Part shown: piece after piece, positions 53,656-61,316 of the stretch
How positions within the stretch are numbered: position 1 is the first letter of the stretch
How the letters are laid out: each line of letters begins with the position of its first letter
NCBI GenBank assembly: GCA_902825945.1
Contig: CADECY010000003.1
Location: 116,663 to 177,978, forward strand
DNA length: 61,316 nt
Origin: an uncultured Acidobacteriota bacterium
Lineage (GTDB): Bacteria; Acidobacteriota; Terriglobia; Bryobacterales; Bryobacteraceae
Reading direction: 5' to 3'
Translations under genes and position numbers: made by a program
The notes under the pieces: generated by a model
What the model was told of the DNA's origin: nothing
Databases searched by the model: none
The model's input: only the letters and a program-made list of their open reading frames with translations

Positions 53656-54159
53656 CTAGCGGCCTTCGCTCGACGGAGGTACGATTCCTTTCAGCCGCAT
53701 ATAGACCGCCATGTAGCCGTACTCCTCGTTGGAATGAGTGATCACCTGCATGAGCGTGCCGACCCGCGACCGTTCGCCCCGCGCGGTCTTGATCTTTTCG
53801 AATGCGCTGGTGTCGGTGAGTGAGGCGAAGGCGGCGTCGCAGGTGGCGAACGACTCCTTCAGGGCGGCCACGAGGTCGGCCTTGCTGGTCTTGCCCGCCG
53901 CCGTGGGCTTCTTCATTTCGCCGGCCGCGGCTGAGCAGTTGCGGGTTTGTGAATCAGCGACGTGGGCCACCAGTTCCCCGAACGAGCGGATCTCGGGAAC
54001 GGGCTTGAACGAGTAGTGCTCCTCGGGCATCTTCTCGGCCATCTTGGTCAGATTGTTCTTGATGCCGTTGTAGGCCTGCTTGGCCTCGGCGGGCAGCGGA
54101 TTCTGTGCGAAGGCGGAAGCCGCGAGGGCGAGCGCGCAAGGGACCAGGGGGCGGAACAT
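53656..54159 (-). CDS. DinB-family secreted protein
   Basis: A 167-residue exported member of the DinB four-helix-bundle family. Signal peptide (FRPLVPCALALAASAFAQ). The helical core shows NNLTKMAEKMPEEHYSFKP, SFGELVAHVADSQTRN and the final MQVITHSNEEYGYMAVYMRL with KGIVPPSS. Metal-binding histidines are present in VAHVAD and ITHSNEEYGY. Enzymes of this family include thiol transferases and metal-dependent hydrolases, but the role here is unknown. AGGAG precedes the ATG at 54159. It lies downstream of the third TonB receptor on the same strand. Confidence 0.85.
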   Translation of the reverse strand: MFRPLVPCALALAASAFAQNPLPAEAKQAYNGIKNNLTKMAEKMPEEHYSFKPVPEIRSFGELVAHVADSQTRNCSAAAGEMKKPTAAGKTSKADLVAALKESFATCDAAFASLTDTSAFEKIKTARGERSRVGTLMQVITHSNEEYGYMAVYMRLKGIVPPSSEGR

Positions 54160-54180
54160 GGTGATTCTCCTTTTTGTGGA

Positions 54181-54207
54181 GCGGCTCTTCATGACAGCCT
54201 GAGCCGC
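54181..54207. repeat. Inverted repeat between TonB receptor and DinB genes
   Basis: GCGGCTC at 54181 and GAGCCGC at 54201 form a perfect 7-bp stem with a 13-base loop. On the minus strand no T-run follows, so it may be a weak terminator or processing site. Confidence 0.35.
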
Positions 54208-54215
54208 GAGCCATA

Positions 54216-57200
54216 TCAGAACTGCAGCTTCAGATTGTACTGGAACTCTCTGCCATTGACGCCGCTCAACTGGCTGGTCACGCGGCCGAAGGTGGATCGG
54301 GTCACCGTCAGATCGGGAATGCCGCCGGTGAACGTGTTGCTCAGGTTGTAGGCCTCCATCTTCAGCTCGATCCGGAAACGCTCGGTGAGGCGGAAGAACT
54401 TCGCGAGCGTGAGATCGACGTTCTTGTAACCCGGACCCACGATTCCCGGAAGCCATTTCGGGTTGACTCGCGGCGTGAACGCGGCGGCCTGCCGGAAGGC
54501 CTGCGGGTTGAACATCAGCCCCCACTTCGACGGGTTGTCGATCTTCGGATCGCCAATCACGTCCATCTGGCCGAACCGCAGGATCTCGCCTGAATTGTAG
54601 TAGTAGATTCCGCTCATGGTCCATCCGCCGGCAATGGCGTCCACCACAGTATGCGCTTGGCCGAGGTAGCGGCGGCCCTGTCCGAACGGAAACTCGTAGA
54701 CACCCGCCAGCGCCATGCGCTGCCTCGGACGCTGGGCCGGCTCGAACCGGAACTTGTTCGCGAACTCCTCATCGATGTTGAAGTACTCTTGCGTGAACTC
54801 GCGATTGTAGTTGTAGGACAACACGAAGTTGAAGCCGTTGGCGAACGGGCGCTGTGCTTTCAGTTGGAACGAGTTGTATCGCTCGCGGACGCCGGGCGTG
54901 TTCGTCTGGTTGACGTCGCCGTACTGTGGAAACGGCTTCAACAGATCGCCCAGGGCGACCTGCGCCTGATTCCGCAACTGGCCCGGGAACTTGTCCGCGG
55001 TCAGATATCCGAAGAAAGGATTCGCCACGCGCTGCGTCAACTGCGTGCGGTAGGTGTAGTTCAGTTGCGGATCCATCAGGTTGAACCGCTTGGTGTACGG
55101 CAGATTCCTTCCCCGGTTGTAGAAGTAGGTGGCATCGACGACGACCCTGCCGGGAATCTCCCGCTGCACGGACACATTGAAGCGGTCGTTGTAGTTCGGC
55201 CGGAACTCGCGGACGTCGGTCACTGCATCGCCGCCGAGATTGGTATAGCGGCCGAGCGTCTTGCCGGTCACCGGGATCAGCGGATTACTCGCCGGGAAGG
55301 GGTCGCTCCACACCGCTTGCGGTTTGCCCTCGAGCACTGGTGCCACGCGCGTGAGCGCGGAGAATCCCGGATACGGCAGGTTGCCGATGATGTCGGTCTG
55401 CACGTGCGCGGGCGTGAGGAATCGGGCGTAGCCGGCGCGGATGGCGGTCCGGTCGCTCAGCCGGAGCGCGAATCCGGCGCGGGGAAGCAGGTTCAGCTTC
55501 TTCGGATCGTAGAGGCCGGGATTGTTCTCGCTCGTGAAGCTCCAAGCTCCATTGAATTGATACGGCTGATTCATCAAGCGCGTGGCCTCGGCCGGGATCA
55601 TGGGAGGACGGGCCTGCATCTCCGGGATTGGATTGGTGCGGTCGAACGGGCGCGAAAGCCGGTATTGGCCACGATCGTAGAGTCCGCCCTCGTACTCGTA
55701 TCGGAGTCCGAGGTTCAGCGTTAGGCTCCGCGTGAGCTTGATGTCGTCCTGCACGTACGCCGAGTGGTAACGAACCGTCGGCGTGAGGAAAGGTGTGGTC
55801 TGCGCCATGGAGTCGCTATCGATGCCTCCCAGCAGCAACGACGCCCAGCCGTCGCCGTTAACCCGCGTGCTCGGATTGATGAACGTTTCAGCCGTCAGCG
55901 CGCGTCCGAAGTTGAAATTGAAGAACCGCGGGCTCGCGGCGAACACGCGCAGGTAGCGCCACTCGGTACCCGCCTTGAGGAAGTGCTTTCCCATGTACTT
56001 GCTGACCTTGCCCGAAAGGAAGTAGTTCTCTGGGTGCTGATAGAACCAATTGCTCTTGCCGAATACGGACCCATCGACATTCACGCCCGGGAAGAAGAAC
56101 CGCCCGAATTCCTTGTTCACGTAGCTGCTGTACCAATCCTTGGGCCAATACTCGGTGAGCCTCGCGGGATCGATCACCTGCTTGCTTCCGCTGTAGTCGT
56201 CCTCGATCGAAATGTAGTTGCCTCGGATGTTGAAGACCGTGCTGGGATTCATCGTGTAGACGATGTCGCCCGAGACGTTCAGCGAGTTCATGATGCCGCT
56301 GTTCAGGTCCTCGTAGATGATGGGCCCGTTCCCGCCTGGCGTGTAGTCCTGATCGGTCAGGTTGGTGCGGAAACGGCTGAAGCGCCCGAACATTTTCCAC
56401 TTGTCGCTGAAGTTGTAGTCGGTGCGCGTGCTGAGGTTGTGGTAGAGGTTCTCGCGGAAGAAGTCCGCGCGGAAGTTGTTCACCCGGGTGATGTCGTCGC
56501 CCGCGCGATTGCCCGCCCAAACCTGATTGACGAATTTCGCCGACACCGGATCGATGCGCGAACGCGGGATGACGTTGCCCGGAAACGCATCGCGAGTGAC
56601 GCGGCCCGTGCCCGGCTCGAGCCGCGTCGAGAATGGATCGAAGATCCCGCGGCGTCCGCCGTTGATGTTGAGCGACTGCGAGAAGTCGCCCTGCTTTTCG
56701 AGATCGGTGGGCAGCGACATGACGCGATTGCGCGGCTCATGCTGGTTCCAGCGCTCGAAGGCGAAAAAGTGGAAGAGCCGGTTCTTCTTGATAGGATGCC
56801 CGATCGTTCCGCCGAAGATGTTGTTGCGAACCTGATTCTTCGCATGCGTGATCGCGTTCGACGCGGCGTTCAGCGCGGGGTTGCGCCCGAAGTAGTAGAG
56901 GTTGCCATGAACGTCGTTGCTGCCCGACTTCATCGAGACGTTGAGAATTCCGCCCGCGCTGTGTCCGTACTCGGCATCGACGCTGTTCTGCTGCACCGTC
57001 ACTTCGGTCACCGCATCCATCGGAGGCGAGTAGGATGCCTTGGGCCCTACTTGTATCGGCATTCCGTCGAGCAGGGTGTCGTTCTTCTGGCTGGTGGGCC
57101 CGCCGACTTCGAGTTGCGACGCGGCCCACATCTTGAACGGAGTCCGCTCGAGCGTGTACCGGTTGACCACCGCCGGATCGAGCAGGGTGAGCGTGAAGGG

Positions 57201-57662
57201 ATTCCGCGCAACGATCGGCAGACTCGTGACGAGCTTGTTATCGACGGTGAGATCCATGCTGCTCGTGTTGAATTGGACCGCGACCGGCGACTCGGTTACC
57301 TTGACCGTTTCGGCGACCGTGCCGAGTTGGAGCTTCACGTTGACCGTGATGTCGGCGCGATTGCGCACGGAGATGTTCTCTTGCAGGAACCGGCTGAAGC
57401 CCTGCATCTCGGCGGTGAGCGAGTAGGTGCCGGGCTCGACGAGATCGAAAACGTAGCGGCCGTAGGAATCGGTTTGCCGGTGAACGGCGATGCCGGTTTC
57501 GACGTTGGTGAGCACGGCGGAAGCGCCCGAGATCACGGAATCGGTCGAGTCGGTGACGACACCCTGGATCCGGCCGCGGTATTCCTGGCTGGACGCGGAA
57601 GTCGCGAAAAACGTGAGCAACAGGGCCAGTGCCGTGGCACGGCCGTCGAGACGGAATCTCAT
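54216..57662 (-). CDS. TonB-dependent receptor, Oar-like, with carboxypeptidase-regulatory domain
   Basis: A 1148-residue outer-membrane receptor. Signal peptide (ATALALLLTFFATSASSQ); regulatory-like domain at about 25-115 (RGRIQGVVTDSTDSVISGAS, YGRYVFDLVEPGTYSLTAEM); plug at about 125-250 (LPIVARNPFTLTLLDPAV, LLDGMPIQVGPKASYSPP, KSGSNDVHGNLYYFGRNP); and a large barrel ending YNLKLQF. Same build as the two other receptors here but diverged in sequence. The sialidase gene upstream on the same strand ends 75 bases before it, in a gap that holds a TTGACA-17-TAGCGT promoter, so it can also be expressed on its own. No Shine-Dalgarno better than GGGGGG was seen. Ligand unknown; sialic-acid-type glycans are a guess from the neighbour. 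Confidence 0.93.
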   Translation of the reverse strand: MRFRLDGRATALALLLTFFATSASSQEYRGRIQGVVTDSTDSVISGASAVLTNVETGIAVHRQTDSYGRYVFDLVEPGTYSLTAEMQGFSRFLQENISVRNRADITVNVKLQLGTVAETVKVTESPVAVQFNTSSMDLTVDNKLVTSLPIVARNPFTLTLLDPAVVNRYTLERTPFKMWAASQLEVGGPTSQKNDTLLDGMPIQVGPKASYSPPMDAVTEVTVQQNSVDAEYGHSAGGILNVSMKSGSNDVHGNLYYFGRNPALNAASNAITHAKNQVRNNIFGGTIGHPIKKNRLFHFFAFERWNQHEPRNRVMSLPTDLEKQGDFSQSLNINGGRRGIFDPFSTRLEPGTGRVTRDAFPGNVIPRSRIDPVSAKFVNQVWAGNRAGDDITRVNNFRADFFRENLYHNLSTRTDYNFSDKWKMFGRFSRFRTNLTDQDYTPGGNGPIIYEDLNSGIMNSLNVSGDIVYTMNPSTVFNIRGNYISIEDDYSGSKQVIDPARLTEYWPKDWYSSYVNKEFGRFFFPGVNVDGSVFGKSNWFYQHPENYFLSGKVSKYMGKHFLKAGTEWRYLRVFAASPRFFNFNFGRALTAETFINPSTRVNGDGWASLLLGGIDSDSMAQTTPFLTPTVRYHSAYVQDDIKLTRSLTLNLGLRYEYEGGLYDRGQYRLSRPFDRTNPIPEMQARPPMIPAEATRLMNQPYQFNGAWSFTSENNPGLYDPKKLNLLPRAGFALRLSDRTAIRAGYARFLTPAHVQTDIIGNLPYPGFSALTRVAPVLEGKPQAVWSDPFPASNPLIPVTGKTLGRYTNLGGDAVTDVREFRPNYNDRFNVSVQREIPGRVVVDATYFYNRGRNLPYTKRFNLMDPQLNYTYRTQLTQRVANPFFGYLTADKFPGQLRNQAQVALGDLLKPFPQYGDVNQTNTPGVRERYNSFQLKAQRPFANGFNFVLSYNYNREFTQEYFNIDEEFANKFRFEPAQRPRQRMALAGVYEFPFGQGRRYLGQAHTVVDAIAGGWTMSGIYYYNSGEILRFGQMDVIGDPKIDNPSKWGLMFNPQAFRQAAAFTPRVNPKWLPGIVGPGYKNVDLTLAKFFRLTERFRIELKMEAYNLSNTFTGGIPDLTVTRSTFGRVTSQLSGVNGREFQYNLKLQF

Positions 57663-57691
57663 TGGGCTGCCCCCCTAGATTGAGTCGATCT

Positions 57692-57720
57692 ACGCTATCC
57701 GGCGGAATCGCCGGTGTCAA
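57692..57720 (-). promoter_or_regulatory. Promoter TTGACA-17-TAGCGT of a TonB receptor gene
   Basis: On the minus strand TTGACA (57720-57715) and TAGCGT (57697-57692) are 17 bases apart and 30 bases ahead of the ATG. Both hexamers and the spacing equal those at 27255-27283, before another TonB-receptor gene. The spacer contains CCGGCG and CGCCGG as an inverted repeat. Confidence 0.65.
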
Positions 57721-57737
57721 GGGGGGTGCCCAGCGCG

Positions 57738-58898
57738 TTATTGAAAAGCCGGAATCACGGTTCCCGGCGGCTCGAGGAACTCGCGATTGAAGCGCGTGAA
57801 GGTGACGAACTGCACGGCGTCGCTCATGCCGCGTTCCCAGATGATTCCCGCCGTGCCGTCGTTCAACATCGTGGCGTCGGAGTAGGCGGCGAGGCCACCG
57901 TACAGCACGCGCTCGTTCATCCAAGTCTGGCCTTCGTCGTAACTCACGCGGACCACGAGATTCTTCCGCCCCGGACCCGTAGGCCCGGTCCACATCAACC
58001 GGTCGCGATCGGCGCCGGCGGACCTCAGGCTGAAGCGCTCGACCGCCGTCGCCACGGGCGCGAGCTTGTGTCCTTCCCGCGGCCGTCCCCAACTGGTGCC
58101 ATCCTTGCTCAACAGGAACCAGCGATGATCCCCCGCGTTCTGGCGCGCATCCATCAACACCGCGCCATCGGACAGCTCCACGAATTGGTTCTCGTTGGTG
58201 AGCGCGCCCGCGAGTTCGCCGCGCTTCCACGTCGCGCCGTGATCGTCGGAGTAGATCGCGTACGCGCGCATCAGGCCGATCGGGCCCGAGTAATTGCCCG
58301 CCGCGCCGACGATGCTGTAGGCGTCCCACTTCATCGCCGACGGGATGGCGAGCCGCCCAGTGCGCGTCTGGATCGCGCCGCCGGGGCCGAGGAAGATCGC
58401 GCCCCAGTTTGCGTAGTCGCGCGATTCGCGCGTGAGGTCGCGGGCCTGCGACCACGTCTTACCGTTGTCGTCCGACCAGCGCGCCCATGTCTGGTTGTTC
58501 GAAGTCCCGGGCTTCGACTTGTCGGTTCCGAACCCCGGTTCCCACCGGTTGTAAAGGATCCACAGGCGCTTGTTGGTGCGGTCGAGCACGGGGGTGGGAT
58601 TCGATGCACCCCAGCCCGCGCCCGGATCGTCGATGACCGTCATGGCGGACCACGTCGCGCCATTATCGGTGCTGCGGCGGGAAACGAGGTCGATGTCGCC
58701 GCCACCGGGATCGCTACGGTTCTCCTTGCGGGCCTCGGCGAAGACGACGAGCGAGCCGTCCGCCGCGGTGACGATCGCCGGAATCCGGTAGGTGTGATAG
58801 CCGCCCGTACCGGCGCGGAGCACGTCGGTGTGTTGGATCATCGCCTGCCCGAACAGGTGGGCGGCGAACGCAAGTGAGAGGATCATTTCATTTCGCAC
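57738..58898 (-). CDS. Exo-alpha-sialidase family protein (GH33-like)
   Basis: A 386-residue exported beta-propeller with real sialidase features. The catalytic arginine motif YRIP is in GGYHTYRIPAIV near residue 39, and Asp boxes recur: STDNGATW, SDDNGKTW, SDDHGATW, SYDEGQTW. NPTPVLD and MDARQNAGDHRW correspond to catalytic-site strands of GH33. The signal peptide is NEMILSLAFAAHLFGQ. It probably removes sialic or related nonulosonic acids outside the cell. The TonB receptor gene lies just downstream. It keeps the RIP motif that the other BNR protein, at 16107-17174, lacks. Confidence 0.87.
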   Translation of the reverse strand: MRNEMILSLAFAAHLFGQAMIQHTDVLRAGTGGYHTYRIPAIVTAADGSLVVFAEARKENRSDPGGGDIDLVSRRSTDNGATWSAMTVIDDPGAGWGASNPTPVLDRTNKRLWILYNRWEPGFGTDKSKPGTSNNQTWARWSDDNGKTWSQARDLTRESRDYANWGAIFLGPGGAIQTRTGRLAIPSAMKWDAYSIVGAAGNYSGPIGLMRAYAIYSDDHGATWKRGELAGALTNENQFVELSDGAVLMDARQNAGDHRWFLLSKDGTSWGRPREGHKLAPVATAVERFSLRSAGADRDRLMWTGPTGPGRKNLVVRVSYDEGQTWMNERVLYGGLAAYSDATMLNDGTAGIIWERGMSDAVQFVTFTRFNREFLEPPGTVIPAFQ

Positions 58899-59078
58899 GT
58901 GGCCATTTTGGCACAGGCGGGCGGAGAGGTGCGGAATGTGCCGGGAATTGTCGAATCCGCCCGGATGCCCTGCCGGGTTCGGTTCGCGATTCGACCGTCG
59001 AGCGCAGACCGTTCCGGCCGGAAGGCCGCGTCAATGACGATATTCGGTTGTGGAAGATCGTGCCGGGTTCGTTTTCCT

Positions 59079-60041
59079 TCACTCAGGTTGAGGGAGTGGT
59101 CCGCCGCATGTAGCCGATTTGTTACAAGCCGCGAACTCTTCATACTGATCGGTCGCGACGAAGTCGACCCCAGCCCGGATCGCTGCGTGCCACCGCCGCC
59201 GAGCCGCATCGAGCGAACCGAAGTTGTAACTCGCGGTCCAGCCTTTGCCCTCGGCCGGCGCGTGGCCGTTCAGCGTGTAGAAGCGGAGCCACAGGCCGAG
59301 ACGGTGCGCGTGTTTCGCCAGGGCGCGGAGGCGGGCATCGTCGGCGCGGGTCCAGTCCGCGGCCTCCTTCTGTCCGCCTTTCTCGACCATCGCCCATGGA
59401 TTGTTCCACCAGCGGCGGTAGTTGCTAGGGCGTCCCGAAATCAAGTCCGCGATCGGCGTCTCCGCGCCCGTCTTTGCTCGTGTCTGGATTGCGCCAAACA
59501 GGCGGAGCTTCGCGCCGGCGGGCACGGCGTCATGGAACGTCCGTTCCTGCGCCTCGCTCGTACCGGTGAGCACGAGCACGGGTTTCGGGTCGAGCCTCGC
59601 CCGCCGCGCCGGATCGGCGAGTTTCGGTGCGGTGGTGAGCCACTCTTCGTATTCACCGAGTAACCGCCAAACGGCGCGGTGGTGCTCAGGCTCGTCACTC
59701 TTGAAGTCGAGGTTCAGCACGATCAGCGGCCAGCCGCGCTTGTCGCCGGCCGCGAGCGCCTTTTCGACGATGGGGCGGATCCGCTCGAAGAAGTACTCCT
59801 TCATTCCGGGTTCGGTGCCGCTGGGTTTGGCATCATGCGACAGGATCGATCGGCCTCCATGCCAGAGCAGATCCTGCTCGATCGCGATCGGCGTGCCTTG
59901 ATTGAGGGCGCGCTCGATACGGTTCGCCCACTGGCCTTTCTCCGGATAGCAGTTATGAGCGTCGAGCAGCACGCGCTTGCCGGGCGCGAAGCCCTGCGCG
60001 CACGCTGCGGCACAGGCGATCAGCCCGATCGCGAACTTCAT
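59079..60041 (-). CDS. PLC-like (GDPD/PI-PLC superfamily) secreted protein
   Basis: A 320-residue exported TIM-barrel protein of the phosphatidylinositol phospholipase C/GDPD-like superfamily. After the signal peptide (KFAIGLIACAAACAQ) come LLDAHNCYPEKGQWANRIER, IAIEQDLLWHGGRSILSHDA with its metal/acid residues, LIVLNLDFKSDEPEHH, and a C-terminal AGVDFVATDQYEEFA. The pattern is of glycerophosphodiester-type enzymes, but the substrate is unknown. A Cys-containing tail (ACNKSATCGG) follows the barrel. Its ATG overlaps the stop of the upstream propeller gene (ATGA), so the pair is coupled. Confidence 0.8.
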   Translation of the reverse strand: MKFAIGLIACAAACAQGFAPGKRVLLDAHNCYPEKGQWANRIERALNQGTPIAIEQDLLWHGGRSILSHDAKPSGTEPGMKEYFFERIRPIVEKALAAGDKRGWPLIVLNLDFKSDEPEHHRAVWRLLGEYEEWLTTAPKLADPARRARLDPKPVLVLTGTSEAQERTFHDAVPAGAKLRLFGAIQTRAKTGAETPIADLISGRPSNYRRWWNNPWAMVEKGGQKEAADWTRADDARLRALAKHAHRLGLWLRFYTLNGHAPAEGKGWTASYNFGSLDAARRRWHAAIRAGVDFVATDQYEEFAACNKSATCGGPLPQPE

Positions 60042-61231
60042 TTCTGAATCCGGTAAAGATGCTCGGCGCTGCGCAGGAAGATGGCGTTGTCCGAAATCGC
60101 CGGCGAGGCGAGGAAGCGCCCGTCGAGTTGATTGGACGCGATCTTCTCGAACGTCGTGCCGGGCTTAATCACAACGGACTCGCCCTCTTCGCTCAGGAAG
60201 TAGATCCGGCCATCCGCGAACGTGGGCGATGCCGAGTGGTTCCCGCCGATGCGCTCGCGCCAGTGGATCTTGCCGGTCTTGGCGTCGACGCAGGTGGCGA
60301 TTCCGTTGTCGCTCACCACGTACAACTCATCGCCGGCGAGTAGCGGCGAAGGGGTGAGCGGCGCGCCGCGATCCAGGCGCCAGACGATGTGGGAGGACGT
60401 GACGTCGCCCTTGCCATCCGGCTTCACCGCGATCACTTCCGGCTTGTGGAATCCGGTGGTGAGGAAAACGAGCCCGTGGCCGAAGACGGGGCGCGGCACG
60501 TTCGAGAATCCGTCTCCGTAGGTGACCCACCAGTTCTCTTTGCCGGTTTCCGGATCATAGGAAACCGTGCGCCATGCCGAGGGGCTGATGAACTGGTCGG
60601 CGCCCTTGACGCGGATCATGTGCGGTGTGGCGAATGCCATGTAGGTTTTGCGATCGGCGCGCCAGGATTGCTTGCCGGTCGCGGCATCGAGCGCGACGAC
60701 GTATTGCGACTCGCCTCCATCGCAGTTGATGTAGAGCTTGCCGTTGGAGAGGATCGGCGAGCCGCCGTTGCCGTGGACGTGGTTGTAGTCGAGGCGCGTT
60801 TGCCAAACGGCTTCGCCGTTGGTCCGCACGCAGGCGGTGCCCTGCATGCCGAAGTGGATGTAGAGGCGGTCGCCGTCGAGGATCGGGGTGGGCGAGGCGA
60901 AGCTGTTCTTCTTGTGAATCTTCGCCGGTACGTCGACGGTGAACAGCTCCTTGTCGAGCAAGATCTTGCCCGTGGACTTGTCCACGGCGATCAGCCGCAG
61001 GGACTTGCCTTCGTTGGCCGCGGAGGTGAGCCAGATCCGGTTACCGCCGATCACCGGCGATGACCAGCCGGTGCCAGGAATCGGCGTCTTCCAGCGGATG
61101 TTTTTCGACTCGCTCCACTCGGCGGCGAGGTTCTTGCCCGTGGCGTGTCCTTCGCCCGACGGTCCGCGGAATTGGGGCCAGTCTTGAGCGAAGGCAGACA
61201 CGGCGAATGCAAGAGCCCAGAGGGTGCGCAT
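60038..61231 (-). CDS. PQQ-like beta-propeller repeat protein
   Basis: A 397-residue secreted beta-propeller with tryptophan-docking type repeats. Signal peptide RTLWALAFAVSAFAQ, then DWPQFRGPSGEGHATGKNLA, the usual opening of these acidobacterial and planctomycete proteins. Repeat segments include VDKSTGKILLDKELF, ALDAATGKQSWRAD, SYDPETGKENWWV and CVDAKTGKIHWRERIGG. Quinoprotein catalytic residues are not evident, so it is a structural or binding protein rather than a dehydrogenase. ATG at 61231 is preferred over GTG at 61234. A -10-like box lies 6 bases upstream and no Shine-Dalgarno is seen. Confidence 0.9.
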   Translation of the reverse strand: MRTLWALAFAVSAFAQDWPQFRGPSGEGHATGKNLAAEWSESKNIRWKTPIPGTGWSSPVIGGNRIWLTSAANEGKSLRLIAVDKSTGKILLDKELFTVDVPAKIHKKNSFASPTPILDGDRLYIHFGMQGTACVRTNGEAVWQTRLDYNHVHGNGGSPILSNGKLYINCDGGESQYVVALDAATGKQSWRADRKTYMAFATPHMIRVKGADQFISPSAWRTVSYDPETGKENWWVTYGDGFSNVPRPVFGHGLVFLTTGFHKPEVIAVKPDGKGDVTSSHIVWRLDRGAPLTPSPLLAGDELYVVSDNGIATCVDAKTGKIHWRERIGGNHSASPTFADGRIYFLSEEGESVVIKPGTTFEKIASNQLDGRFLASPAISDNAIFLRSAEHLYRIQK

Positions 61232-61237
61232 CACATC

Positions 61238-61243
61238 ATCTTA
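61238..61243 (-). promoter_or_regulatory. -10-like TAAGAT, leaderless-type promoter
   Basis: On the minus strand TAAGAT ends 6 bases before the ATG at 61231 of the propeller gene, with no Shine-Dalgarno. The spacing matches the other leaderless-type sites in this window. Confidence 0.4.
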
Positions 61244-61261
61244 AGCGAAAGACCGCCGCGC

Positions 61262-61316
61262 TCAGGCATCCGTGATTTCCCATGTCACCATTTCCGGGCA
61301 GTCTCCGCTTTCTCCG
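61262..61316 (-). CDS. Probable 3' end of a further gene (partial)
   Basis: The minus-strand frame that ends at the TGA 61264-61262 reads GESGDCPEMVTWEITDA over the last 17 codons and is open to the window edge. Composition and codon use look coding. Too little is visible to name a family. Confidence 0.4.
   Translation of the reverse strand, partial: GESGDCPEMVTWEITDA

Noticed and set aside
55764..57683. A 639-residue plus-strand frame across the third TonB-receptor gene.
   Set aside because: Antisense shadow; sequence is low-complexity Arg/Val/Glu with no family match.
59012..59023. The 12-base palindrome TTCCGGCCGGAA in the 180-base gap 58899-59078.
   Set aside because: GC-rich palindromes are expected by chance here, and no promoter or gene is aligned with it.

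Overview
The window is about 61 kb of GC-rich bacterial chromosome, gene-dense with no gene-free stretch above 300 bases. It most resembles an acidobacterium of the Solibacter/Bryobacter type. That call rests on three giant Oar-like TonB-dependent receptors with carboxypeptidase-regulatory N-termini, many secreted hydrolases (DUF1080, BNR/sialidase, M28 peptidase, PLC-like, amidohydrolase), expanded alkaline-phosphatase-superfamily proteins and small multihaem cytochromes. No rRNA, tRNA, CRISPR array, insertion sequence or integrase was seen. The taxonomy is inferred from gene content and no marker gene settles it.

Layout. 1-1.7 kb: the truncated 3' end of an AAA ATPase coupled to an HNH endonuclease, a Septu-like defence pair. 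1.7-9.4 kb: gamma-glutamyltransferase and a DUF1080 protein, a heptahaem cytochrome, a membrane-fused spermidine-synthase-like protein, an amidohydrolase and a lipoprotein. 9.4-12.5 kb: PcrA-type helicase coupled to a 52-residue basic protein, then a small hypothetical. 12.5-17.2 kb: BNR protein plus TonB receptor. 17.2-20.6 kb: lpdA-lipB-E2 operon closed by a strong terminator. 20.6-27.2 kb: a duplicated-domain secreted protein, then a five-gene operon with every junction overlapping (three alkaline-phosphatase-superfamily proteins, a small ribbon-helix-helix-like protein, a membrane protein). 27.2-33.7 kb: TonB receptor overlapping an atypical sulfatase-like protein, then a lipocalin-like protein. 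33.7-37.8 kb: a gene-tail remnant, two small paralogous membrane proteins, a secreted alpha/alpha-barrel-like protein and thiC. 37.8-41.8 kb: M28 peptidase and DsbD. 41.9-47.1 kb: iscRSUA-hscBA-iscX without a ferredoxin gene. 47.3-49.1 kb: a frameshifted ATPase with a DUF4276 partner. 49.1-53.5 kb: methyltransferase and a four-gene cytochrome/NrfC/NrfD electron-transfer cluster. 53.6-58.9 kb: sialidase, TonB receptor and DinB protein. 59-61.3 kb: PLC-like protein, PQQ-type propeller and the 3' end of one more gene.

How the genes work together. The isc operon builds Fe-S clusters for proteins such as ThiC, IscR and the four-cluster ferredoxin. LpdA and E2 are components of a 2-oxoacid dehydrogenase, and LipB supplies the octanoyl precursor of E2's lipoyl group. 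Each TonB receptor sits next to a secreted hydrolase gene, which suggests uptake coupled to breakdown of a polymer or glycan.

Most unusual signals: the five-gene phosphatase operon; a set of genes whose TANNNT -10-like box lies 6-8 bases before the start codon, suggesting leaderless mRNAs; an HscB with the tetracysteine N-terminus of eukaryotic HSC20; a sulfatase-like protein with Cys in place of a metal-binding Asp; and a defence-like ATPase/DUF4276 pair carrying a one-base frameshift and a probable CTG start.
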